Shown one piece after another: positions 1 to 8,644 of a stretch of DNA of 64,000 bases. The translations under genes were made by a program, and so were the position numbers. The notes under the pieces are model-generated. The model searched no databases. It was not told the DNA's origin and worked only from the letters and a program-made list of their open reading frames with translations. Every line of letters begins with the position of its first letter. The first letter of the stretch is position 1. The stretch is from CAWAND01 sp963727915 (GTDB taxonomy: Bacteria; Chloroflexota; Anaerolineae; Anaerolineales; E44-bin32), in assembly GCA_963727915.1 (NCBI GenBank), contig CAVSID010000007.1:26683-90682 (forward strand), in the 5' to 3' direction.

Positions 1-434
1 CGCAGCAGATCCACCTGCTCCTCCATCCGCCGACCCCGGTTATGGAAATTCTCTCCCAGAGCCTCATACTCGACCTCGTTCCAACCGAGCCCGACGCCCA
101 GCCGCAGGCGGCCGCCGCTCAGCACGTCCAGCGTGGCAGCCTGCTTGGCGAACAGCACCGTTTGGCGTTGCGGCAGGATGATGATGCCGGAGGCGAATTC
201 GATGGTTTGGGTAACGGCCGCCATGTACGCGTAGAGTACGAAGGGTTCCAAGAAGGACGTTTCGTGGGTGTAGGGTCCTCGCCATCCGCCGGGTCGATCC
301 GGGTTGGCCCCCAGGACGTGGTCATAGGCCGAGATGTGGCTATAGCCGAGGCCTTCGGCGGTCTGCGCGTAATCTACGACGGTATGGGGGTCGCTGCCGA
401 ACTCGGTTTGGGGGAAGACGACGCCGATCTTCAT
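1..434 (-). CDS. LLM-class F420/flavin-dependent oxidoreductase, N-terminal part (runs off window)
   Basis: The reading frame opens at ATG 434 (minus), with GAGGAG five bases upstream, and stays open to the window edge, giving 144 residues. The protein starts MKIGVVFPQTEFGSD and contains GRLRLGVGLGWNEVEYEALG, the conserved segment of luciferase-like monooxygenases in which the barrel leads into the WnxxEyeAlG motif. Family knowledge: these enzymes bind F420 or FMN and carry out hydride transfers on diverse, often unknown, substrates in the cytoplasm. The C-terminal half of the barrel lies outside the window, so neither the cofactor nor the substrate can be named. The opposite-strand frame here is a GC-bias shadow. 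Confidence 0.88.
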   Translation of the reverse strand, partial: MKIGVVFPQTEFGSDPHTVVDYAQTAEGLGYSHISAYDHVLGANPDRPGGWRGPYTHETSFLEPFVLYAYMAAVTQTIEFASGIIILPQRQTVLFAKQAATLDVLSGGRLRLGVGLGWNEVEYEALGENFHNRGRRMEEQVDLL

Positions 435-896
435 CGAAGCTCCTCATGGTTGTTGGCGAGAGGCATGACTTTGCTTGAGCGCTCGAAGGGACACCTAAAG
501 GCTACCACAACCGCGTCCCTAGCTCGACGCTCAGACCCAGAGGCCGTTGGCTCTTCCCTCATGCACCCCCCTATGGTCCCCCACAGGGGGCAAGCGGGGC
601 GGACTTCGACGGCGTCTCGAGAACGGCCTTCTCCGTAGGATGGTGCTCTGCCCTTTTGGTCATCCCGCCTGCGGGCCCCCTCAGGGGGTCGCAGGGGTGC
701 CGGAGCCCGCCCCAAGACCCCTTCGCAAACTCCCATGCCAAAAAATCTTCACGCTGGCCATCTCGAAACGCCGCGACTTCCCTTGGGGCACGTTGCCTTC
801 GGGCGATGGATGATCAGGAGCCTATCGAGCTCAGCTCGCTGTCCACAAAGGGGGTGGCGAGCGGATAGCAGGTGCGGCGTGACGCAGGCATGATTC
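435..896. other. Intergenic, no convincing gene
   Basis: This spacer separates two minus-strand genes. Short frames exist on both strands but lack ribosome binding sites and recognisable protein content. It contains GC-rich inverted tracts (for example the C-run and G-run around 565-590 and 670-700). I see no terminator with a T-run and no recognisable regulatory site beyond the Shine-Dalgarno sequence of the gene at 434. Confidence 0.6.
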
Positions 897-2990
897 CTAG
901 TGGACGCGGATGTAGTCCAGCCCCGGATGATCCACGCCCACGCCGACCGGTGTGATATGCAGGTGGTCCCCCTCACAGACGTAGGTTCCGCTCAACTCGA
1001 AGGGGGCGGTCATCTCCAACCCAGGCATGGTGACACTCTCGCCATCGATCTCCATCGCCGTCTGGGTGTCTATGGCGTCCACCGGATGGATGACTGTCAA
1101 TTGGTCCGGCGGGATCACCACAAAGGTACCCTGGCTGGTCCCGTTCATATCGACGGTCATCACCGCCGTCCCGATATTGAGTTCCACCAGCGACTGGACG
1201 TGGAGCGCGTTGATCGAGCTATATACTCTCCCATCCGTGTTGAAGGCAATTTGGACATCGCCACTCACGTCTTGAAGGCTGGCAGGCAGGTCGGCCGGCC
1301 GTATCGCTTCGAAGGCCGCCCGGTAGGAATCCAAATCCAGCCGCCAGACATCGAGCAAGCAGGGGTCACACTCTCCCCCAGACTCGGTTTCGGTGGTGAT
1401 GGTGACGTCGCGCGGCTGGTCATCTGCGACGGCGGTGGTGATCAAGAGCACGCTCTGCGGGGTCGGGCAAGACGTGTTGAGAGCCTCGGGAATCGGCCCC
1501 CAACCTCCGCCGGGACCGCCCAAACGCACGGCTTCCTGGCCCTCGGCGCCCGAGGCATCCCGGGTGATCGTGTACACCAGATCTGGATCGAACTGCAGCT
1601 TCAGCCGACGCAGCACAAACGGTTCGGCCTCCAAATCGAACCCGCTCGAGCCGGGATAGTCGGCGACATCTTCCAGCGCCGGGTTAACTGGCAGGTTCCC
1701 GTCACCCGCCTCATCGGCGATCTGGCCGTCGAGATAGGCCTGGCCGAAGTTGTGAAACAGATCCTGGATGTTCGGATAGCTCGCCAGTTGCGCGCGCTGC
1801 TCGGCCATCCCGCCGTGATCCGGCAGGTCCCTCAGAAACTGAACCACCTCGCCCGTGCCCTGGACGTTGGCGAAATACTGGAAGAAGACCACGTCTTCGT
1901 AGCCCATATCGGTGATCGAGTCGGTCGAAGAGCGGCGGTCGAAGTTGTCGATATACCGGTTCTCCTCATCAGCCGCCGGGAAAGCGACGTTGGAGAAGTA
2001 TTCAGCCGAGGCCTCCGACCACCATTTGCGGACGCTGCGCGGCGTCCCCCGCATCTGGGCTGTCAGATTGACGATTTGGAAACAGTGGAAGATCTCGTGG
2101 GCCACGACCTGTTTGAACCAAGCGTCCGGAAACTCGAGGGCGGAGGGAAACACGAGCACAGGACAGGCCTCGCCCTCGCGGGCGTGACCCGAATTGACCT
2201 CGGCGGCGAAGTCGTTGGGCGATGGGAAAATGCTGAAGATCAGGTTGACCGGCCCCGTGTCGCCATAGGGCTGGTAGGCGATCATGGCTCGCTGGATCGC
2301 CTCCGCCGCCAGGTCCAGCTTGGCCCGGCCCGGATCATCCGGCCCCCAGCTGTTCGGGTAAAAGATCTCATACGAGCCGGCGCCCGGTACAGACCCTATT
2401 CGGTAAGAAAGACACGGGTAGGTCGAGACGCCAGACAGCGGGAATCCGTTGCGCCACAGAAGGGCACAGTCGGCCTGCTGCACCGGGCTGGCCACCCCCG
2501 CCGGCCGAACCAGGCTGGTTTCCGCCTGGCCGTAGGCATGCAGTTGTTCCGTGGTAGGAAAGAGAACCGTCAGGAGTTGGGCCATCTGCGCCCTGGCATC
2601 CGCCTCGGCCCCATCTCGAACGTATTCGTCCGCCAGACCAACGATGCCCGTGCCCTCGGCGCTGACAGCCGTGGCGTATGTCTCGGGCAGCGGAAGGTCG
2701 GCCTCTCCAACCATCGCCTTGAGCAGGCGGATGAGACCAGCCTCATAACTAACCTCACCGGACTCGACCTCTTGGGCCAGCACCGTCTCGAAGTCGGACG
2801 GCGGCGGCGGAGCCTTCGGCGTAGGCGTTGGCTCGGAAGCGGACGTGGGAGACACAAGGGATGAAGCCCCGGAAGGGGTAGACCCCGAAGGGGCCCGCAC
2901 GGCGGACGACGTCAGGTTGCATGCCAGGCTGGCCACGACAAGAAACGAAAACGCGGCGACGGTCCGCCGCCCTGCTTGGCGCTCGGTCAT
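897..2990 (-). CDS. Large lipoprotein with gluzincin-type HEXXH metallopeptidase motif
   Basis: The chosen start is ATG 2990, with GGGAGG just upstream; an in-frame extension to 3053 has no such signal. The 697-residue product begins with a lipoprotein signal peptide (cleavage before Cys24 in VASLAC), followed by a Ser/Thr/Pro linker (about 30-65). HEIFH at 298-302 is preceded by a hydrophobic strand and followed by WWSEASAEYFS (323-333), which supplies a Glu as likely third zinc ligand; this arrangement is typical of gluzincins. Several Cys pairs suggest disulfides and an extracellular location. The region beyond about 450 looks like beta-rich domains with no family I recognise. It probably acts as a membrane-anchored protease on the cell surface, but the substrate is unknown and activity is inferred from the motif only. 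Confidence 0.85.
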   Translation of the reverse strand: MTERQAGRRTVAAFSFLVVASLACNLTSSAVRAPSGSTPSGASSLVSPTSASEPTPTPKAPPPPSDFETVLAQEVESGEVSYEAGLIRLLKAMVGEADLPLPETYATAVSAEGTGIVGLADEYVRDGAEADARAQMAQLLTVLFPTTEQLHAYGQAETSLVRPAGVASPVQQADCALLWRNGFPLSGVSTYPCLSYRIGSVPGAGSYEIFYPNSWGPDDPGRAKLDLAAEAIQRAMIAYQPYGDTGPVNLIFSIFPSPNDFAAEVNSGHAREGEACPVLVFPSALEFPDAWFKQVVAHEIFHCFQIVNLTAQMRGTPRSVRKWWSEASAEYFSNVAFPAADEENRYIDNFDRRSSTDSITDMGYEDVVFFQYFANVQGTGEVVQFLRDLPDHGGMAEQRAQLASYPNIQDLFHNFGQAYLDGQIADEAGDGNLPVNPALEDVADYPGSSGFDLEAEPFVLRRLKLQFDPDLVYTITRDASGAEGQEAVRLGGPGGGWGPIPEALNTSCPTPQSVLLITTAVADDQPRDVTITTETESGGECDPCLLDVWRLDLDSYRAAFEAIRPADLPASLQDVSGDVQIAFNTDGRVYSSINALHVQSLVELNIGTAVMTVDMNGTSQGTFVVIPPDQLTVIHPVDAIDTQTAMEIDGESVTMPGLEMTAPFELSGTYVCEGDHLHITPVGVGVDHPGLDYIRVH

Positions 2991-3364
2991 GCTCCCTCCC
3001 AGTGGTTGATTCTGGTGAGGGCGCCATTGTCGGCACAATCGCCGATCGCGCAAGTGGATGGCGAACTGCGGCTTGCTGCGGGCCTCCGGTGGGAAGCTTC
3101 TGGCTCAGGGCGCTAGCCGCCAGCAAGGAACGCCTGCGGTTTGCGGAGCACTTTCGTTTCCCTGGATCGGAGGCGTCAATGGGATACGGCGAATTCCTCG
3201 GTCGGCTGCACCGGCCTCGCATCGGGATCAACGGGCGCCAGCAGCCCACGGCCCGAATGACTCGCCCTACCGCTGGCCTCCGGTCGGCACCCACCGAAGA
3301 CTCACTCAGAGATTGCCCAAAGGTTAGTGGTTGAGCAGGCTGACTTGGGGACGGCCCGTGCCGG
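2991..3364. other. Intergenic, nothing recognised
   Basis: This is the spacer upstream of the metallopeptidase lipoprotein and downstream of the TadZ-like gene, both on the minus strand. It should hold the promoter of the lipoprotein gene, but I could not pick a clear -35/-10 pair. The small frames here look random. Confidence 0.5.
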
Positions 3365-4567
3365 CTAGACCTCTTCCGCCTGCGTCGCCAGCAGCTTCTC
3401 TTTGACCTCACCCACCAAGGCTAACACGGGGCGCGTCAGGGGGTGCGTCTTCTGGTCGGTGATCAGAGGCCGGCCGCGGTTGATGGCGTCCTTGACCGCA
3501 TCACGGTCGAAGGGGATCTCGGCGATGACCGGATGTTTGAGGTTGTCGCTGACGCGCGCGGCGCTAATCGCCTCGCGCTTGTCCATCTGGTTCATCACCA
3601 AGACCAGCTTCTCGCGGGGCAATTCGAGCTTGAAGAACAGATCGATCAGCAGACGGGCGTTCTTTATGGATGGGATTTCGGGGAGCACGATCGAGACCAC
3701 CAGATCGGCTTCCTCGAGGACGGTCAGGGCGATGTCGTTGAGGTACGAGCCGGCGTCGACCACCACGTAGCCGAAGCTTCGCCGGAGGGCGCGCAGCACC
3801 GCCAACAGCCCGGCCGGGGTGACGTCGTCGGCCAGCTCGGGCGCAGCCGGCGCCGCCGCCACGCGCAGTCCGCTCTCGTGGCTCAGCAACAGCTCGCGCA
3901 TCAACTCGTCGTCCAGCGAGTCGGCCTGGGCGGTCATGTCGACCACCGATAGCCGCGGCTGAAGATTGAGAAAGGCGCACACATCGCCGAACTGCAGATC
4001 GGCGTCCACCAGGGCGGCCGGTGTCTCAGGCGTGTTGAGCGCCAGCGCCATGTTAACGGCCAGCGTGGTCACGCCGGCCCCGCCGCGCGGGGCGAAGACG
4101 GCGATGATCTTGCCTTCCGGCCCGTTGTGGGCCGGCATCACCTGCTCCAAAGGTGGAAGCCGGCCGGTAGCCTTGTGCAGCCGTTGACCCTTCTCGGCGG
4201 CGTTCCGCACGGCGATCGCCAGCTTGTCCCCGTTGATGTAGTTGCTGACCCAATCGGCGGCCCCGGCGCGCATGGCGTTGCGCACACCCTCGGGGTCATT
4301 ATCCAATGAGAGCAAGATGACCTGGGCGAAGGGGTGGGCTGAGAGCAGCTGGCGAGTGGCCACGAACCCGTCATCCGGCGGCAGGCCGGGGTCCATCAGC
4401 ACCACGTCCGGCTTGAGGTTTTCCATCATCTCGATCGCCTCGGGCGCCGAGTGCGCGTGGCCGACGACGCGGATGTCGCTCTCGAAGTGCAGCAGGCGCG
4501 TCACCCCCTCGACCTTGGAGTCGTTGTCGTCGGCGAAGAGCACCTGAATGGGCGGATTCTCGCTCAT
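3365..4567 (-). CDS. CpaE/TadZ-like pilus-assembly ATPase with N-terminal receiver domain
   Basis: Start ATG 4567 is preceded by AAAGGA at a five-base spacing; an upstream extension to 4648 has no such signal. The 400-residue protein has a receiver-like domain at 1-125, with acidic pair FADDN (11-15) and phospho-acceptor position D59 (VVLMDPGLP). The Lys normally found after the fifth strand appears to be replaced (WVSNYIN), so it may not be phosphorylated normally. A MinD/ParA-like domain follows from about 152, with the deviant P-loop APRGGAGVTTLAVN (159-172) and VDADLQFGDV (187-196). This order is that of TadZ/CpaE, which localises tight-adherence (type IVc) pilus machinery. No other tad genes are in the window, so the gene is an orphan here. 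The nearest neighbour with a related theme is the FHA protein at 5595. Confidence 0.85.
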   Translation of the reverse strand: MSENPPIQVLFADDNDSKVEGVTRLLHFESDIRVVGHAHSAPEAIEMMENLKPDVVLMDPGLPPDDGFVATRQLLSAHPFAQVILLSLDNDPEGVRNAMRAGAADWVSNYINGDKLAIAVRNAAEKGQRLHKATGRLPPLEQVMPAHNGPEGKIIAVFAPRGGAGVTTLAVNMALALNTPETPAALVDADLQFGDVCAFLNLQPRLSVVDMTAQADSLDDELMRELLLSHESGLRVAAAPAAPELADDVTPAGLLAVLRALRRSFGYVVVDAGSYLNDIALTVLEEADLVVSIVLPEIPSIKNARLLIDLFFKLELPREKLVLVMNQMDKREAISAARVSDNLKHPVIAEIPFDRDAVKDAINRGRPLITDQKTHPLTRPVLALVGEVKEKLLATQAEEV

Positions 4568-4689
4568 GGCGTTCCTTTGCATGAAGGCCGTCGCCAGGCA
4601 TGGACGCAGGCGGAGGTCGGCGCACAACCGGTATCTATTCTCGGCCAATCGGCGCCCTTCGGCCAGTGGGCCAAGGGGACTAGAGGAGC

Positions 4690-5205
4690 TTACAGTCTCC
4701 TAACGGAGGTAGCTCCTGGCCAGGAACACCTTCTTCCGACACGAGAGTTCGTTTCCTTGAACCACCCCGCGTTCTCGTACGCTCAAAGTGAAGTCCTCGG
4801 CCGGTTTCCGCGGCCTCGGAAGGATATGCGGGGGCGAGAACGCGACCAATCTGTGATTGCGAGCCAGCGCCTGCCCCAAGCTTTGGTTGGAGCAGCAAGC
4901 GAAGCAATCGTTTTGGGGGGCGCGATGGGATTCAAGGGCGAGAGATAGGGCTCCCGATGACGAAACGATTGCTTCGGGGCCTCGCAAGCCGCGGGCCCTC
5001 GCAATGACACGCAGGCGGTCCCTCGCAATGACATGGAGGCCCTCCAGTGACACGTGGAGGCCCTCGCCATGAGAACAGGCGAAGAGCCCACGCGGTCGGG
5101 TGAACTGTTTTGGGTGATGTCAACGAACACGATTGCGAGGGGTCTGGGGGGGAACAGAGATGTTCCCCAGGGGCCCCCGCTTGAGGGGGGCCGATAGGGG
5201 GGTGA
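4690..5205. repeat. Composite interspersed repeat, copy 1
   Basis: This copy is about 500 bp and consists of two collinear modules. The outer module (4690-4830) has the signature CCGAGGCCGCGGAAACCGG on the minus strand. The inner module (4847-5205) is full of CATTGCGAG/CTCGCAATGACA units. It contains an inverted repeat, CGAAGCAATCGTTT (4900-4913) with AAACGATTGCTTCG (4963-4976). Related copies lie at 6340-6805, 8255-8500 (reverse, inner module only) and 11196-11390 (outer module plus the end of the inner one). The family resembles the non-coding GTCATTGCGAG-type repeats seen scattered in many bacterial genomes. I see no transposase and no certain target-site duplication. Confidence 0.75.
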
Positions 5206-5594
5206 TTCAGAGAGAAAGATATCAGCCTCCGAAGCGGAGCTGACTTGAACCGCAGCCGCAGGCTGACTCGCTCCCCCCTTGAGGGGGGCCTGCAGAGGGA
5301 AGAGCAATAACGGCGCGGCGGGTCCTGCCCCCAACCAGTCTCGAGCCGTGGCCGAAGGCCGACACGCCTTGAGGCCGATTCGGATTTATGCTAATCTGGT
5401 GCAACCTGCCGGTTGCGGCCCAGCACCCGCACACGGCTTCCCTTCCCCTCCTCCATCGTTGACGCATCCCAACCCAGCCCGAACAGGAGCGGCATGATGC
5501 TAGCTTGCCTCGTCTCCCATCCTGGCCGCGCCTGCGCACGAGCTTCGATGCCCGCCGCCGGCGCACCCTACTCGCCAGAACCAGGAGCATGCCC
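5206..5594. other. Intergenic leader of the FHA gene
   Basis: Apart from a second CCCCCTTGAGGGGGGCC palindromic tract near 5274-5290, like the one that ends the repeat, nothing is recognised until the ribosome binding site AGGAG at 5582-5587. A promoter may lie near TTTATGCTAATCTGG (5386-5400), which contains a -10-like TATGCTAAT, but this is weak. Confidence 0.4.
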
Positions 5595-6299
5595 ATGCCC
5601 GGCTTCCGCCTGATTGGCCCCGAGGGCCAGGTCTACCTGATCGAGGGCGAGACCACGTTCGGCCGTGACCCCAGCTGCAACTACCCGCTCGACAACTCCC
5701 AGATCTCGCGGCGCCACGCCACGTTCTATGAAGACGGGGATACCTTCATGCTGCGCGACGCTGGCTCGGCCAACGGGACTTTCCTCAACGGGCGGCGGCT
5801 GTCCACGCCGGCCGCCCTCTCGCCGGGAGATGAGATCCGCCTGGGGGGCACCGTCCTCACCGTCCCCGGTGGCACGGCGCCCGGAAGCTCGACGCCCCTG
5901 GCCGTGGCTGCCTCCGCCCCGCACGCCACGCCGCAGACCGAGCGACGCTCGCGGCTGCCTTTGATCATCGGAGGCTGTGCCGTGATTGCCTTGTGCCTGG
6001 TGGCCGGCATCGCCGCACTGGTGTTTCTGCCTCGCACCGGCCTGCTGTCCAACCTGCCCAAGCTTGGCGGCTCAGGCTCAGGAGGTCAGTATTCGCTCGA
6101 CCAGGCCTTGAACGACAAGGCCATCGATGACCGCCCGCAGGTGCTCGCCATCCTCGGCTGGCCGGATGCCTTCACCATTTCGCAGATCGTGGTCGACGGG
6201 GTCCCGGTGCGCGTCGAGACCTGCAGTATTACGGGCACGGATTCGGGTTTGGGCGTGCTCAAGCGGGATGGAATCTCCACCCAAGATTCGATCCAGTAG
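5595..6299 (+). CDS. Membrane-anchored FHA-domain protein
   Basis: ATG 5595 is chosen because AGGAG sits about eight bases upstream; the ATG at 5589 is too close to it. The product is 234 residues. The FHA core spans about 18-75 and shows GRDPSCNYPLD, the SRRHA phosphothreonine-contacting segment (38-42) and SANGTFLNG (58-66). A single membrane helix occupies about 121-146, followed by a short extracytoplasmic tail. Family knowledge: FHA domains read phosphothreonine made by Ser/Thr kinases. The tail may be frame-shifted near 6228: adding one base would read TWQYYGHGFGFG instead of TCSITGTDSG, so the true C-terminus could differ. No kinase is in the window. Confidence 0.85.
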   Translation: MPGFRLIGPEGQVYLIEGETTFGRDPSCNYPLDNSQISRRHATFYEDGDTFMLRDAGSANGTFLNGRRLSTPAALSPGDEIRLGGTVLTVPGGTAPGSSTPLAVAASAPHATPQTERRSRLPLIIGGCAVIALCLVAGIAALVFLPRTGLLSNLPKLGGSGSGGQYSLDQALNDKAIDDRPQVLAILGWPDAFTISQIVVDGVPVRVETCSITGTDSGLGVLKRDGISTQDSIQ

Positions 6300-6339
6300 G
6301 CGCAAATCGTTGAACGGCTAGCGGATGGAAACCAGCGCC

Positions 6340-6805
6340 TAGACGCCTGCAAAGAACGACTTTGCCTGGCACGTGCATTCGCCTGCTTGACCCACCACGG
6401 GGTACCGCACGGTCCAGGCAATTCCTCGGCTAACTCGTCCGGCCCCGGAATGACATAGGGCGGCGAGGCTGCGCGCAATCTGTCATTGCGAGCGAGCGCC
6501 TGCCCCACCCAAAGCTTGGGGCAGCGAGCGAAGCAATCGTTTGGGGGGCGCGATGGAATTCAAAGGCCAGGGACCGGGCTCGTGATGACGAAACGATTGC
6601 TTCGGGGCCTCCGGCCCCTCGCAATGACACGCCGGAGGCGCCTCGCAATGACATGGAGAGGAGGCGCCTCGCCATGAGAACAGGCGAGGAGTCTCTACGC
6701 GGTCAGGTGAACTGTTTCCGGTGATGTCAACGCACACGATTGCGAGGGGTCTGGGGAACATCGATGTTCCCCAGGGGCCCCCCTTGAGGGGGGCCTGTAG
6801 GGGGG
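6340..6805. repeat. Composite interspersed repeat, copy 2
   Basis: Same orientation and module order as the copy at 4690-5205. The outer module (about 6340-6470) is more diverged. The inner module (6470-6805) is close to the first copy, with the inverted repeat CGAAGCAATCGTTT (6529-6542) and AAACGATTGCTTCG (6591-6604) and the terminal CCCCTTGAGGGGGGCC tract. The two copies bracket the FHA gene. Confidence 0.75.
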
Positions 6806-6862
6806 GTGTCAAGAACTGCTCTGAGCACTGAGGTGAGAGCTGGTCCGGAACGACCGGTCGCC

Positions 6863-6880
6863 TTGTGAAAACCTTCACAA
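6863..6880. promoter_or_regulatory. Rex/CRP-like palindrome, site 1 (perfect)
   Basis: TTGTGAA-AACC-TTCACAA is a perfect inverted repeat, extended by C and G on its flanks. It lies between the convergent FHA and twin-domain lipoprotein genes, where no promoter is expected. It is one of six such sites in the window. Confidence 0.5.
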
Positions 6881-6910
6881 GTCAGGTTCTTCGGCGGGAT
6901 GTTTCCCACC

Positions 6911-7955
6911 CTACTGGGTCAGCGCCACCCGCACCTTCCCATACCCGATCAGGTTGGGATCGAACTCGAACACCAAGCCCGGCGCGCCCTGCGGCACTTG
7001 GTAGGCGACCTGCCCCCGCAGGCTTTCACCAGGGCTGAGCTCGCCGTCGGGCGGTGACGCCGCCGAGGCCGCCTGAGCACCCAGGTGCAGATCATACGAC
7101 TGGCCAGCGGCATCCCTGAGTTTCATCTGAATCAATGACGAGACCGTCAGCGGCGAGGTGCTGGTGTTGGTCAGGGTCAGATCGACGGCCACGAAGCGCT
7201 TACCCGGATCGGGGTGGAAGATCGTCGTCCCGGGCACCTCGCGAAAAGCGTGCACCGTGAGCTGCAGATTTCCGGCGTCGATCGTGTCGCCGACGGAATA
7301 AGGCGGCCTGCAATTGCTCGCCCGGCATGGGGCCCGATGGTGCGTCCAGCGACTGCGGCAGGTCCCCCAATGCCACGACGACCTTGCCGCTGCCAATGAC
7401 GGCCGCGTCGAAGACGAAGGTCAGCCCGGTCGAATCCTGGGGGATCTGGAAACCGACCGTGCCACGTATCCGTTCTCCGGGGCTCACCTCGCCGCTGGGC
7501 AGCCCCGCCCCGGACGCGGCTTGTGCGGCCAGGTTCCAGTCGTACTTGCGGTTGGTGTCGTCTTTGAGGGACATCTGCAGCAGCGGCGACAGGTTGCGCG
7601 GCCCCTGGGCGACGTTGATCAAGACCACGTCGACGGCGACGAATCGCTGGCCCGAGCGCGGTGCATTGCCGGTCGTGCCGGGGACCTCGGCCCAGCCCAA
7701 CACGGCCAAATTCCAATCCCCGATGTGGATATCATCGCCGATGCGATAGACCGCTGGCGGCGTCGGACTTGCCGGAGCCAGCTCGGGCGCGTCCGGCGAA
7801 CTGACCCCGCGCTCCGTCTGCGCGGTTGCCCCTCCAACCACCTGCCCGACCTGGGTTGCGCCTGACCCCCGCCCGCAGGCCAGAGCGGCCAACGCCAGAC
7901 CCAGAATGACCACGCTCAGCGCTGTTCGCTTTCGTCGGCCTTCGTTTGGGGCCAT
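6911..7955 (-). CDS. Lipoprotein with two tandem DUF4352-like domains (frameshifted)
   Basis: One gene is read in two frames: residues 1 to about 215 come from 7955 down to about 7310, and the rest from about 7310 to the TAG at 6911. A lipoprotein signal ends at Cys27 (LALAALAC), followed by a Pro/Ala linker. Two homologous immunoglobulin-like units follow. Each has YxxGDxI at the start, then RFVAVD followed by a strand, then SPGExxRGxVxxQxP, which is the pattern of DUF4352-type domains (YRIGDDIHIGDWNLAVLGW in the first, YSVGDTIDAGNLQLTVHAF in the second). The slip is probably a sequencing indel because the second unit resumes intact. These domains are surface-exposed in Gram-positive-like bacteria and their ligand is unknown. 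Confidence 0.8.
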
Positions 7956-8254
7956 TTTTCACCCGCCCTTCGGTGTCTATGCGCAAGCTCTTGCGTGAGC
8001 TTGGCTGGGTCGCCGCCCGACACGGCCCTAGTCTAGCCCACGCAACGGGTGGCCGGCTATTGTCCCTTTGTTCCTATTACCCCATTTGGGGCCCCGAAAG
8101 TCGCGCAGGGGAGGGATCTGGCCGTTGTGCGCCAGGCGCAGCATGCCTCTGCGTGTTGAGATGGGCTGCTGGCCTGAGCTCAGCTCTCAATGCGGATCTT
8201 AAATTGGTCCATCTTCAAACGGGGGCCCTGTCCTACGCTTCGCTCAGAATGCAA
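7956..8254. other. Upstream region of the twin-domain lipoprotein
   Basis: Contains the leader of the minus-strand lipoprotein gene and otherwise nothing recognisable. Short frames here overlap repeat-like DNA and lack ribosome binding sites. Confidence 0.4.
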
Positions 8255-8500
8255 GCCAGGGGACATGCGATGCCCCCCGCACTCCCCCGCAATCGTGTGC
8301 GCTGACATCAACGGGACCATCTCGCCCGACCGCGTGGCCCTGTCCTCACGTGTCATTGCCAGGGCTCCCCTGCGTGTCATTGCGAGGGGCCGCCGGCCCC
8401 GAAGCAATCGTATCGTCATCAAGAGCCCGGTCCCACGCCCTTGAATCCCATCGCGACCCCCCAACGATTGCCATCCCAACATAGCCTTGGAACGGGCGCA
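8255..8500 (-). repeat. Composite interspersed repeat, copy 3 (inverted, inner module)
   Basis: The reverse complement aligns by eye with the inner module of the copies at 4847 and 6470. Shared landmarks are GATTCAAGGGCG, ACGATTGCTTCGGGGCC, CCTCGCAATGACACGC and ATGTCA-CGCACACGATTGCG. The first arm of the internal inverted repeat is degraded. Confidence 0.7.
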
Positions 8501-8644
8501 CGCTGGCAAAGACAGCCCGAGCGAACGCTCACCCGGCGCGTTATTCCGAAGCCTGTGAACTCGGCTGGGCAGTCACCAGGACCGTACGGCAACCCGATGA
8601 GGGTCAAGGGGAAAAGCGCACGCGTCGAGGACTGATGCTCTAAG

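Noticed and set aside
435..896. Riboswitch or leader RNA upstream of the LLM gene
   Set aside because: No recognised conserved core; only GC-rich inverted tracts seen.
900..2864. 654-residue open frame on the plus strand opposite the lipoprotein
   Set aside because: It is a GC-bias mirror of the lipoprotein gene; no ribosome binding site, signal or domain, and codon content is unlike neighbours.
5160..5290. CCCCC-TTGA-GGGGGG tracts considered as terminators
   Set aside because: They belong to the interspersed repeat and occur away from gene ends; no T-run.
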